From NCBI GenBank assembly GCA_016776525.1, contig JADHTD010000025.1:1-15918 (forward strand): a stretch of 15,918 nt of DNA. The letters are read 5' to 3'. Position numbers and translations under genes: made by a program. This DNA is from Rhodospirillales bacterium (GTDB lineage Bacteria > Pseudomonadota > Alphaproteobacteria > Rhodospirillales > JADHTD01). The notes under the pieces are model-generated. The model searched no databases. It was not told where the DNA came from and saw nothing but the letters and a program-made list of their open reading frames with translations. Below, in pieces: positions 1 through 7,948 of this stretch (position 1 is the first letter of the stretch; the number at the start of each line of letters is the position of its first letter).

Positions 1-101
1 ACCAAATGGGTTTCCACCTTTGCCTGCTTGAGGGCCTCCAGGGTGCGAACGCCGAAAATGGCGCCGGTCGCGCCCGTTATGCCAACAATAATTCTTTGCA
101 C
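1..101 (-). CDS. ubiX: UbiX-type flavin prenyltransferase, N-terminal part (cut by window edge)
   Basis: Only the first 33 codons are inside the window. The peptide begins (V/M)QRIIVGITGATGAIFGVR and continues LEALKQAKVETHLV, which is the FMN-binding N-terminus of UbiX/Pad1 proteins (IxVGITGASGAxxGxRLLE, then ETHLV). These enzymes make the prenylated FMN cofactor used by UbiD-type decarboxylases, for example in ubiquinone synthesis. The start is a GTG at 101-99; TAGGAGA lies about eight bases upstream on the minus strand, and no ATG is better placed. The catalytic remainder is off the left edge, so completeness cannot be judged. Identification rests on the first 33 residues but the motif is characteristic. 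Confidence 0.87.
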   Translation of the reverse strand, partial: MQRIIVGITGATGAIFGVRTLEALKQAKVETHL

Positions 102-137
102 GGCTACAGTCTCCTACTCAGGACGAGGGCCGATAGA

Positions 138-152
138 TTGTTGCAGCAACAA
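138..152. promoter_or_regulatory. Perfect palindrome upstream of ubiX
   Basis: TTGTTGCAGCAACAA is a perfect 7+1+7 palindrome lying 36 bp upstream of the ubiX GTG. A second, weaker inverted repeat (AGAAT, five bases, ATTCT) is at 164-178. Position and symmetry suit a dimeric regulator site, but no regulator is identified and the role is inferred. The rest of the 275-bp gap between ubiX and the selenoprotein gene (102-376) shows no convincing gene. Confidence 0.35.
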
Positions 153-346
153 CCCAATTCCTGAGAATTTTGTATTCTAACAGTGAAATCCACTTTTCTG
201 TCATACAGGAGGCAAATCAATAAAGGAATTATTTTCCGGTCTGAAGAGCCCCGGATAAGAAGGTCAATAAAGGTCCGCTTTGGGTCAGAAGAAGGCATTC
301 GCCATCCAATCTAGATATGCCTGTTTCCTCTCCGAAAGCTGGCCTC

Positions 347-368
347 GTTTAAGGGTTCCTCCCTAAAC
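347..368. other. Hairpin just downstream of the selW-like stop codon
   Basis: GTTTAAGGG (347-355) pairs with CCCTAAAC (361-368) around a five-base loop, with one bulged base. It begins 8 bp after the stop of the minus-strand SelW-like gene. There is no T-tract following it on the minus strand, so it is more likely a 3'-end stabilising hairpin than a full rho-independent terminator. Confidence 0.35.
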
Positions 369-376
369 AAGATGGC

Positions 377-592
377 TTAATCGGCGATGGAGAGCATGTC
401 CTCGTCAGTGGCATGGCGGCCCAGTTGTTTCTTGGAGAATTTAAGGACGCCGTCGACCTCGACCTCGAAGACGCCGCCGCCGCTTTCGATCAGCTCAACA
501 TCGGCGCTGTATTTATCTTCGATCAGGGCCTTCGCACGGAGGGCCCGTGGTTCGTAGTTTCACTGAACGCAGTATTCGATGGTGACTTTCAT
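377..592 (-). CDS. selW: SelW-like (Rdx family) selenoprotein with in-frame TGA as Sec
   Basis: Reading through one TGA gives a 71-residue protein: MKVTIEYCVQ, Sec, NYEPRALRAKALIEDKY, and so on to GRHATDEDMLSIAD. This matches the Rdx/SelW thioredoxin-like family: a beta-strand leading into a CxxU (here C8-V-Q-U11) motif, a following helix with RA..A..L, a strand pair around ESGGGVFEVEVDG, then the FSKKQLGRH segment typical of the C-terminus. The length suits the family. The TGA is at 562-560 and nothing else interrupts the frame down to TAA at 379-377. Downstream homology is intact, which argues for Sec and against decay. Start: ATG 592 has GGAG ten bases upstream, and a perfect TATAAT at 632-627 would put the transcript start near 620, so in-frame ATGs at 622 and 628 are less likely. 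Family members are thought to be thiol/selenol redox proteins; the substrate is unknown. Sec insertion needs selABCD elsewhere in the genome, which cannot be seen here. Confidence 0.82.
535..562 (-). promoter_or_regulatory. Candidate bacterial SECIS hairpin after the Sec TGA
   Basis: Starting at the TGA (562-560), ten unpaired bases precede a perfect 5-bp stem CACGG (549-545)/CCGTG (539-535) around the loop GCCCT (544-540); a G-U pair can tighten the loop. The first loop base is G, and the loop begins about 16 nt after the TGA. Both fit the known description of bacterial SECIS elements, in which a short hairpin with an early loop G is read by SelB. The element is inside the coding sequence, as is normal in bacteria. 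The stem is short, so the support is moderate. Confidence 0.6.
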
Positions 593-626
593 GCGCCGAA
601 GGCTCCGCTTGGGTTCGTCCATCGCC

Positions 627-658
627 ATTATATGGGGCGGGCCACCGGCCGGCGTCAA
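627..658 (-). promoter_or_regulatory. Probable promoter of the SelW-like gene
   Basis: On the minus strand a perfect TATAAT (632-627) is preceded by TTGACG (658-653). The 20-bp spacer is longer than the optimal 17, so either the -35 is poor or another element helps. The predicted transcript start near 620 leaves a leader of roughly 28 nt before ATG 592, with GGAG (606-603) as ribosome site. Confidence 0.45.
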
Positions 659-1022
659 TCTCAACTCCCTTGAAAGTGGGAACTCATATGACCGGGCGCC
701 GACCACTCAGAGGGAATCGGCAATCAGTATGGAGTGTTATTTCTATTTGGTGTCACTGCCGGAAAGCCCATCTATACTAAAGGATCAAATACATTGTTAT
801 GCAGAACCGGCCTTGTCATAATTAATGCGGGTGAGGATGAAAGGGGATTTCCCGGAAAACAGGCGGTAATTGGTTAATTTTCCAGGATTTTACCGCGATT
901 GGGTGAAGACTTGGCCCTTATTCACGCCTGAACCGGTAAATGCGTTAATTCATATTTTCCGAGAGCATAGATTTACATATTTCGATGCCATAAGACCGCA
1001 TTCTGATGATGGGAGTTGAACT
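633..1022. other. Intergenic region between divergent genes; two inverted repeats
   Basis: No gene is convincing between the SelW-like start and the binding-protein start. Two symmetric elements stand out: TTTCC-C-GGAAA at 848-858, and a hairpin with 7-bp perfect arms GCGGTAA (863-869)/TTACCGC (890-896) enclosing 20 bases with an inner TGG/CCA pairing. Either may be an operator or leader structure for the downstream plus-strand gene, whose Shine-Dalgarno GGGAG is at 1011-1015. No tRNA or recognised RNA family is seen. Confidence 0.4.
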
Positions 1023-1769
1023 ATGAAAAGATTATTTCTTGCGGTTGCCGTGTTCCTGTTCACGTCTCCCGTTCTTGCCGACACTTCCATTCGTCTGATG
1101 ACGGAAGAGTTCGCCCCCTATCAATTCTATGAAGGCGAGGGCGACAAAAAGGCCATCACCGGCATATCCATTGAAATCGTCTAGGCCATACAAAAACACA
1201 TCGGCAACACAGATGCCATTAAGGTCCTGCCCTGGAGCCGCGCTTTAAAATTGCTGGCGAAAAAAAAGAACACGGCGCTTTTCTCCACTGCCAGAACCCC
1301 GGCCCGGGAAGACAAATACAAGTGGGTTGGGCCGCTGGCCAAGCTGGAAATGGTTTTCTTTAAAAAAACCGGCAGCCCGGTGGGCTTCACCTCTGTCGAC
1401 GGGGCCAAGAAAATCGGTAAAGTCGGCGTCACCAAGAACGTCGCGACCCATGAGATGCTGGTCAATATGGGTTTCAAGAACCTGGATGTACTGCAGAGCG
1501 GCAGCGACGACAAAAACATCCGGCGCCTGACCAAGGGCCGCATTGATGCCTGGCCGACGGCCTATTACGCCGGCATCTACAGCGCCAAAAAGATGGGGCT
1601 TCTGGATAAAATTCAGGTGGTCCCCAATGTCTCGCTGATGAGCGGATTTCTCTATATCGCTTTCAATAAGGACACGGACAGCAAGATTATCCACCAATGG
1701 CAACTGGCACTGGATCAACTCAAAGCTAAAGGGGTCATTGGCAAGATACTCAAGAAATACGATCGATAG
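1023..1769 (+). pseudogene. Periplasmic family-3 solute-binding protein interrupted by an in-frame TAG
   Basis: The frame from ATG 1023 encodes a cleavable signal peptide (MKRLFLAVAVFLFTSPVLA), then mature sequence starting DTSIRLMTEEFAPYQFYEGE, with AITGISIEIV, a TAG at codon 54 (1182-1184), and AIQKHIG onward to KYDR and TAG at 1767-1769. Apart from the stop, all 248 codons read as one typical SBP_bac_3 domain: LPWSRALKLLAKKKNTALFST, TPAREDKYKWVGPL, GRIDAWPTAYYAGIY and MSGFLYIAFNK are family-like blocks. A CAG-to-TAG change would account for it. The ribosome site GGGAG (1011-1015) is intact, so translation would give a 53-residue secreted stub. Explanations are a recent nonsense mutation, a sequencing error or suppression. 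The next gene also carries a family-3 binding domain, so the pair may once have served related ligands. Confidence 0.8.
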
Positions 1770-1844
1770 TGACAAAAGCCATTTTCAAAGCTGACAGGTC
1801 CATTGCCCGATCACCTTAATTGTCGAGAGTGATTCATAAAAAAT

Positions 1845-4800
1845 ATGCAGCGCCGAATTTTTCATTTTCTGGTCGGTTTATTTTTGTTGGCTTCATTCTG
1901 TCTCGGTGCCGGCGTTAGGGCGCAGGGCACGGAAGACGGACAGGTCCTGGCCAATAAGATCGCTTCTTTTTCCAATAAAGCCATTTATAACCTCGATACG
2001 GATCAGCTCAGGGCGGTGGTTGAAAGCTACCTCAATGAGCATGCGGAAATCAGAGCGCTCGTCATCACCGAAACCATCGATAATGAACGCCTGCTGACGT
2101 ATTTCCGTAAAGACGGTGAGGCGGTCTTTGACCAGCCGATCCCGGATGATGTCCTGTCATTTAAAAGTTTCACGGCCATTTCGAAATTTGAAGGGGAGGA
2201 TATCGGCTCCATCAAAATCTATTACGGGGCCGTCTCCGCTTTGGGCCTGACGGCCGAAGAACAGGCCTGGATCAGGGGCCATCGGGTGGTCCGCACGCTG
2301 GCCCTCAGTGATTGGGCGCCCTTCGATTACCGGGGGGAGGATGGGTCTCACAAGGGTATCACCGCCGATATCCTGCGCCTGGTTGCGGCGCGGGCGGGGT
2401 TTACCGTGAAACCGGAATTCGGCCAATGGTCTGTGTTGCTGGATAAGCTGAAAAACAAGGAACTCGACCTGGCGCCCGATATCTACCACACCAAATCGCG
2501 CGAAGCCTTTGTCGTTTACACCAAGCCCTATTTCGAGTTGCTTGATGCCCTCTACGTTCAATCCAACAACAAGGCGACCAATGGTCTGGGCGACCTCAAG
2601 GGACTGACCATCGCCATCGAGGAAGGTTTTTCCTTCCAGGAAGAGCTCACCAACAAATATCCGGATATCAAACAGCATGTTGTCGCCAATACCATCGAAG
2701 CCCTGAAAGCCGTTTCCAGCGGCAAGGCCGATGCCTATGTCGGCAACCAATATGTGACCTCGTACCTGATCAAGAAACATATCCTGCCCAACCTGAAATT
2801 CGTCGATTTCGTTGGCGAGCCGATTTCCATTTACATGGCTACCCGCAAGGACTGGCCGTTATTCAGGGGCATTTTGGATAAGGCCCTGGCCTCCATCGGC
2901 GAAGAGGAAAAGTCGGCCATCATCAACAAGTACATCGGCCCGACCGATGTTATGAAACCAGCCGAAGAACCCGTCGACATGCTGGCCCTGGTCACCCAGT
3001 TTGGCGGCGGCGCTATCGCCCTGCTGATCCTGGTCATGGCTTTCACCGTGATTATCCGGATCCTGGACAACCGGGACAAATCACGGCTTTACGAATCCCG
3101 GGAGTTGAAGGGCCTCAGCCTGCTGTTGATCGGGGTCTTTCTGGTGGTGGTGGTCCTGTCGGCCTGGTACACAATGCAGAGCGCCGGACAGCAGGCACGC
3201 CGGGATGTCGGCGGTTCCCTGCAAACGGTCCTGCAAAGCACCCATGAAACGCTCAAAGTCTGGATTGATGCCAAAAGTAAGGATCTGCGCACGGTGACCG
3301 AGGCTTTTGGCACCCGCACCCTGATCCGCAACCTGCTGAGAGTGACCCGGGACCGTGAAGAACTCAGCAAGAGCAGAGACCTGATGTGGGTGCGGGACCT
3401 GTTCCAAAACGAAGAAGACAGGCTCGGCAATCTCGGTTTCTTTGTCATAACCCGTAACGGCATCAGTGTCGGTTCCAGCCGGGATGCCAACCTCGCCACG
3501 CAAAACATAATTTACAAGCATCACAAGGACCGGCTGGACAAAGTGTTCAAAGGGGAAACCGTTTTTATCCCGCCGATGGCCTCCGACGTCCCCCTGGAAA
3601 CGGGTTCGGGTGGCGTCCAAAAACAATCCGTCAGTATGTTCCTTGTAACCCCGGTGCGCGACACCACCGGTAAGAAGGTCGTCGCCGCTTTCGCCACCCG
3701 CCTCGATCCGTTGGCCGATTACAGCCGTATTATACAACTGGGCCGGATCGGCAATAGCGGTGAAACCTATGCCTTCAACAGGAACGGCAGGCTGATCAGC
3801 GCCAGCCGTTTTGAAGAGGACTTCCGCTTGATTGGAATTCTAGGAGAAAAAGAACGAAGTATCCTCAACATCCAACTGCGCGACCCCGGCGGCAATCTGC
3901 TGGAAGGCCATACAATACCTGATAATTTCGGCGACCGGCCGTTGACCCTGATGGCCGCCGAAGCCACCGCCGGCCGTCCGGGGCGCAATGTCGAAGGCTA
4001 TACCGATTACCGGGGCGTGCCGGTGATGGGGGCCTGGCTGTGGGATAAGCAACTGGGCATCGGCTTGGCCACAGAAATAGATCAGGCCGAAGGCTTGAGT
4101 AGTTTCGTCACCACCCGCAACACGGTGCTGGCGGTGCTCAGCATTACCGTGCTGGTTTCCCTGTTCCTCGTCGGCCTCTCCATTTGGATCGGGCGTAGCG
4201 CCAACCGGTCGCTGCGCAAGGCCCGCGACGACCTGGAACTGAAGGTCGAGGAACGCACCCAGGAATTAAAAGTCGCCGAAGAACACACGCGGCGGATCCT
4301 GGAAAGCGCCGGCGAAGGCGTGTTTGGGCTTAATGCTCAAGGTATTACCACCTTCGTCAATCCATCCGCTTGCCGTATGACGGGTTTCTCGCCCGAAGAA
4401 CTGATTGGTAAGCCGATGCATACCCTAATCCACCACACCTATGCCGACGGTACGCCCTATCCGCTGGAAAAATGTCATATGCGTGCAGCCTTCACTGAAG
4501 GTGAAGTGCGCCACGTCACAGATGAAGTCTTGTGGCGCAAAGACAGCACCAACTTTCCGGTGGAATACACCTCCACTCCGATTGAGAAAGAGGGCGAATT
4601 GCTTGGCGCGGTGGTGACCTTCAGTGACATCACCGAGCGCAAACAGGCCGAAGAGAAACTGAGCGAAGCCTTCGAGGAAACCCGCAAGACCCTCGGCGAC
4701 CTTAACGCGGTTATGGAGGCCATTGACTATGGCGTCGTGTTCGTGGACGCCGGTCTTCGCGCCCGGGTGATTAACAAGGCTTTCGTGGACATTTGGGGCG

Positions 4801-6221
4801 TTGACCGGAATATGATCGCCAAACGCCCAATATTGGCCGATTTGATATATTTCAACCGGTATAACAACATCTATCCGGTTGCCGACGAGGACTTCGACGA
4901 TTTTGTCAAAAGCCGTGTTGAAATGGTCAAGGCTGGAAATATCGCACCGGTCGAAATGAACAGGCTGGATGGCCGCGTCCTGGTTTACCAGTGTAATGAA
5001 CTACCCAACGGCGGCCGTATACTGACCTATTATGACATCACCGACCGCAAGGAGGCCGAACAGCAACTGGCCGAAAAAGAGGCGCAGTTGAGCCTGGCCC
5101 TGGATAACATGTCGGATGGCATGTTCCTCATGGGCAAGGACGAAAACTATATCCTCATCAACGACCGCTATAAGGAACTGACTGGTCTGCCGCCGGAGCT
5201 TCTGAGTGTCGGCAAATCGGTCCGCGGTGTTGTCGAATACCTCGTTGGCTTGAAGGGGTTCCCGACGATTGAATCCGAACGGGCGGTGGACGAAAGGATG
5301 GATCAGTTGTCCAGCTCCGAGCCCGGGCGCATGGAAATGCACGTTCCCGACGGACCGATCCTGGAACTGCGCAATGCCCCGGCCAGCGATGTGGGGACCG
5401 TCGTCGTTGCCACCGACCTGACTGAGCGTATCCAGCAGGAAGCCAAACTAAGCGACGCCTTCGATATTATTTCCGGCAGCATCGATTACGCGTCGCGCAT
5501 CCAGCGGGCCGTGCTGCCGGATGACACCCTGTTTTCCTCCCTGCTGGCGGATCACATGGTGCTGTGGGAACCCCGCGACGTGGTGGGGGGCGATATCTAC
5601 TGGTGCCGCCTGTGGGGCGACGGCTTCCTGATGATCCTCGGCGATTGCACCGGCCACGGCGTGCCCGGCGCCTTTATGACCCTGATCGCCACCGGTGCTT
5701 TGGACAACGCCCTCACCGAAGTGCCTCCCGGCCATGTCGCCGACCTGATGCAGCGCATCCACCAATTGGTGCAGGTCACCCTGGGCCAGCATGGCGAAGG
5801 CAGCGAATCCGATGACGGCATGGAACTGGGCATGTGTTACCTGGGCGCCGAGATGGATGAGGTAACCTTCGTCGGGGCCCGCTTTGAACTTTACCTGGTC
5901 GAGGACGGCCAGGTTTCCATTGTCAAAGGCACCAGGAGCGGCATTGGCTACCAGGGCATATCCCATACCCAGGAATACGAAGAACATCAAATCGTCAATC
6001 TGGAGAACAAGACCTTTTTCATGAGCTCGGACGGCCTCATCGACCAGGTCGGCGGCGAGAAACGCCGCATGTACGGCAAACGCCGCTTCAAGGAGTTGCT
6101 GTTGTCGCTCAAAGACCAGCCCATGTCCGAACACAAAAAACACATCTACCGAGCCCTGATCGATTATCAGGGCGACGAGAATCGCCGCGATGATGTTTCC
6201 GTCCTGGGCTTCCGGGTATAG
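1845..6221 (+). CDS. Multidomain receptor: SBP_bac_3, Cache-like, three PAS, SpoIIE/PP2C phosphatase
   Basis: This 1458-residue membrane protein probably senses a periplasmic solute and dephosphorylates a cytoplasmic Ser/Thr-phosphoprotein. Domain order: signal peptide 1-26; a periplasmic segment of unassigned fold 27-135; family-3 solute-binding domain about 140-365 (RTLALSDWAPFDY, GITADILRLVA, ELDLAPDIYHTKSRE, GKADAYVGNQY); transmembrane helix about 384-406; a short basic cytoplasmic turn; helix about 423-442; a Cache-like periplasmic domain 445-750; helix about 760-784; coiled linker 787-815; PAS about 812-935, 945-1068 and 1078-1195, the first two ending in DIT(E/D)RK and the third in DLTER; PP2C/SpoIIE domain 1205-1457. 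Metal-binding acids are present: D1250 in DVVGGD, D1267 in GDCTGHGVPG, D1396 in SSDG and D1449 in RRDDVSV, so it should be active. No HAMP domain is evident. ATG 1845 is the only usable start before an upstream in-frame TGA; the ribosome site GAGAG is weak and distant. No STAS or anti-sigma partner lies in the window, so the target is unknown. Confidence 0.9.
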   Translation: MQRRIFHFLVGLFLLASFCLGAGVRAQGTEDGQVLANKIASFSNKAIYNLDTDQLRAVVESYLNEHAEIRALVITETIDNERLLTYFRKDGEAVFDQPIPDDVLSFKSFTAISKFEGEDIGSIKIYYGAVSALGLTAEEQAWIRGHRVVRTLALSDWAPFDYRGEDGSHKGITADILRLVAARAGFTVKPEFGQWSVLLDKLKNKELDLAPDIYHTKSREAFVVYTKPYFELLDALYVQSNNKATNGLGDLKGLTIAIEEGFSFQEELTNKYPDIKQHVVANTIEALKAVSSGKADAYVGNQYVTSYLIKKHILPNLKFVDFVGEPISIYMATRKDWPLFRGILDKALASIGEEEKSAIINKYIGPTDVMKPAEEPVDMLALVTQFGGGAIALLILVMAFTVIIRILDNRDKSRLYESRELKGLSLLLIGVFLVVVVLSAWYTMQSAGQQARRDVGGSLQTVLQSTHETLKVWIDAKSKDLRTVTEAFGTRTLIRNLLRVTRDREELSKSRDLMWVRDLFQNEEDRLGNLGFFVITRNGISVGSSRDANLATQNIIYKHHKDRLDKVFKGETVFIPPMASDVPLETGSGGVQKQSVSMFLVTPVRDTTGKKVVAAFATRLDPLADYSRIIQLGRIGNSGETYAFNRNGRLISASRFEEDFRLIGILGEKERSILNIQLRDPGGNLLEGHTIPDNFGDRPLTLMAAEATAGRPGRNVEGYTDYRGVPVMGAWLWDKQLGIGLATEIDQAEGLSSFVTTRNTVLAVLSITVLVSLFLVGLSIWIGRSANRSLRKARDDLELKVEERTQELKVAEEHTRRILESAGEGVFGLNAQGITTFVNPSACRMTGFSPEELIGKPMHTLIHHTYADGTPYPLEKCHMRAAFTEGEVRHVTDEVLWRKDSTNFPVEYTSTPIEKEGELLGAVVTFSDITERKQAEEKLSEAFEETRKTLGDLNAVMEAIDYGVVFVDAGLRARVINKAFVDIWGVDRNMIAKRPILADLIYFNRYNNIYPVADEDFDDFVKSRVEMVKAGNIAPVEMNRLDGRVLVYQCNELPNGGRILTYYDITDRKEAEQQLAEKEAQLSLALDNMSDGMFLMGKDENYILINDRYKELTGLPPELLSVGKSVRGVVEYLVGLKGFPTIESERAVDERMDQLSSSEPGRMEMHVPDGPILELRNAPASDVGTVVVATDLTERIQQEAKLSDAFDIISGSIDYASRIQRAVLPDDTLFSSLLADHMVLWEPRDVVGGDIYWCRLWGDGFLMILGDCTGHGVPGAFMTLIATGALDNALTEVPPGHVADLMQRIHQLVQVTLGQHGEGSESDDGMELGMCYLGAEMDEVTFVGARFELYLVEDGQVSIVKGTRSGIGYQGISHTQEYEEHQIVNLENKTFFMSSDGLIDQVGGEKRRMYGKRRFKELLLSLKDQPMSEHKKHIYRALIDYQGDENRRDDVSVLGFRV

Positions 6222-6326
6222 ACTCAAGCCAATACAATAGTCTCAATCCACAGAACAACTCTTCGGCTTACAGGGATGCGCCAATAAAAAATTCGGTCAT
6301 CGGGATCGGGGAATGGAGTAAGGCAC

Positions 6327-7823
6327 ATGAAAGACATACCAACCCAAAACATGTTTATCGGCAATGAATGGGTGCCCGCCGCCAGCGGCAAGACCCTGGA
6401 TGTGGAAAACCCGGCCAACGGCGGCATCATTGCCCGCGTACCGGAAGCCGGCGTTGAGGATGTGGAAAAGGCGGTGGCTGCCGCTGAAGAAGGCTTCCGG
6501 GAATGGGGCGGCCTGTCGGGAGTGGAGCGCGCCGTCATCCTGTCCCGTGCCGCCGCCGTGCTCGGCGAACGCTTAAATGACTTTGTCGAGACAGAAGTCA
6601 AACAATGCGGGCGGCCGATCCGCGAAATGTCGGCGCAATTGGGACGGCAGCCGGAATGGTTCGAATACTTCGCCGCCCTGGCCCGCACCTATGAGAACAC
6701 CCAGCATCCGTTCGGCACCGGCCATGTCAACTATACCCGCCGGGTGCCGCTGGGTGTCGTCGCCCAGTTGACGCCGTGGAACCATCCGCTGCATATCCTT
6801 ATGAAAAAGGTGGCCCCGGCCCTGGCCGCCGGTAACGCTATTGTTGCCAAGCCGAGCGAACTGGCCCCCCTGACGCCGCTGATGCTGGGAGAAGTGCTCA
6901 AGGACGCCGGGCTGCCGGCCGGTGCCTTTAACGTCATTACCGGCTTTGGCGGTACCGCCGGCAAGGCGCTGGTCACCCATCCCCGCATCCGCAAGATCGA
7001 CCTTACCGGCGGCACCGAAACGGGACGCCGCATCGCCGCCATCGCCGCCGACAGCATGATCCCCTGCACGGCGGAACTGGGCGGCAAGGCGGCGGTTATC
7101 ATTTTCGACGATGTGGACTTTGAACGCGCCGTCAGCGGCGCCATGTTCGCCGCCTTCATCGCCGCCGGGCAGACCTGCGTGCAGGGATCGCGGATATTGG
7201 TGCAGCGCTCCATCCACGACCGTTTCGTCGAACGCTATACGGAACGGGTCGGCGCTATCCGCCTCGGCGATCCGGAAGACCCGAAGACCCAGATGGGGCC
7301 CGTCGTCTCGAAAGCGCAACGCGACAATGCGCTCAATTACATTGCCTCGGCCATTGAGGAAGGCGCCACCATCGCCACCGGCGGCAAGCCGCCGGAAGGG
7401 AAGGCCTTCGAGAACGGCTACTACCTGGAGCCGACGGTCATTACCGAGGTGACTTCCGGGATGCGGGTCTTCCAGGAGGAGATCTTCGGACCGGTCACCG
7501 TTGTCGTGCCGTTCGAGGACGAGGCCGATGCCATCCGGTTGGCCAATGCCACCGAGTTCGGCCTCGGCAGCAGCGTCTGGTCCCGGGAATCGTCGCGCGG
7601 CCACCGCGTCGCCCATGCCCTGGACTGCGGCGTCGTCTGGATCAACGATCATCACCGCATCGACCCGGCCTCGCCCTGGGGCGGCCACAAGTCGAGCGGC
7701 ATGGGCCACGACAACGGCATCCTGTCGTATGAATCCTACACCAAGTACCAGAGCGTCATCGTCAACCTGTCCGATGATTTTTTCGATTGGTACGGCTCGG
7801 ACGAGGCGGGGAGATTGAATTAA
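6327..7823 (+). CDS. NAD(P)-dependent aldehyde dehydrogenase
   Basis: The 498-residue product oxidises an aldehyde to its carboxylate using NAD(P). It has the full ALDH superfamily layout: the oxyanion Asn in TPWNHP (N152), the cofactor Lys in AKPSE (K175), the general-base Glu in AELGGK (E250), the nucleophilic Cys in GQTCVQGSR (C284) and the EEIFGPV motif (385-390). Length is normal for a soluble cytoplasmic enzyme. Start ATG 6327 is preceded by GGAGTAAGG at good spacing. It sits 105 bp after the receptor phosphatase with no clear terminator between, so cotranscription is possible. Substrate cannot be set from sequence. Betaine-aldehyde and semialdehyde dehydrogenases are the nearest types in appearance. 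A role with the minus-strand TTT and dehydrogenase operon is plausible but unproven. Confidence 0.93.
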   Translation: MKDIPTQNMFIGNEWVPAASGKTLDVENPANGGIIARVPEAGVEDVEKAVAAAEEGFREWGGLSGVERAVILSRAAAVLGERLNDFVETEVKQCGRPIREMSAQLGRQPEWFEYFAALARTYENTQHPFGTGHVNYTRRVPLGVVAQLTPWNHPLHILMKKVAPALAAGNAIVAKPSELAPLTPLMLGEVLKDAGLPAGAFNVITGFGGTAGKALVTHPRIRKIDLTGGTETGRRIAAIAADSMIPCTAELGGKAAVIIFDDVDFERAVSGAMFAAFIAAGQTCVQGSRILVQRSIHDRFVERYTERVGAIRLGDPEDPKTQMGPVVSKAQRDNALNYIASAIEEGATIATGGKPPEGKAFENGYYLEPTVITEVTSGMRVFQEEIFGPVTVVVPFEDEADAIRLANATEFGLGSSVWSRESSRGHRVAHALDCGVVWINDHHRIDPASPWGGHKSSGMGHDNGILSYESYTKYQSVIVNLSDDFFDWYGSDEAGRLN

Positions 7824-7886
7824 GCGGATTTGGCAAGAACAAATCCTTTATTTTAAGCTCCCTCAATCGCCGGGCGCACTGCGTGC

Positions 7887-7912
7887 CCATGCATTGATTG
7901 CATAAATGCAAT
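7887..7912. repeat. 26-bp direct repeat, copy 1, with internal palindrome
   Basis: This 26-bp unit is repeated exactly at 7949-7974, 62 bp downstream. Inside it is the palindrome ATTGCATAAATGCAAT (7-bp arms, 2-bp centre), overlapping ATGCA-TTGAT-TGCAT, so half-sites occur in two arrangements. The flanks differ except for general GC-rich, inverted-repeat character. It lies 64 bp after the aldehyde dehydrogenase stop. Confidence 0.8.
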
Positions 7913-7948
7913 AGGGCTCCGGGCTGACCGCCCGACGCGCAGTCGCGA

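Noticed and set aside
104..298. Minus-strand 64-codon open frame upstream of ubiX
   Set aside because: No recognisable domain, cysteine-rich and irregular composition, and it covers the palindromes and leader of ubiX; ATG 298 has no clear ribosome site.
413..673. Plus-strand open frame of 86 codons
   Set aside because: It is antisense to the SelW-like gene, has no ribosome site and its protein resembles nothing; it exists because the opposite strand is coding.
1182..1184. TAG as a pyrrolysine codon
   Set aside because: No Pyl machinery is known in this type of bacterium and the protein family is not a pyrrolysine user; a CAG-to-TAG mutation explains it.
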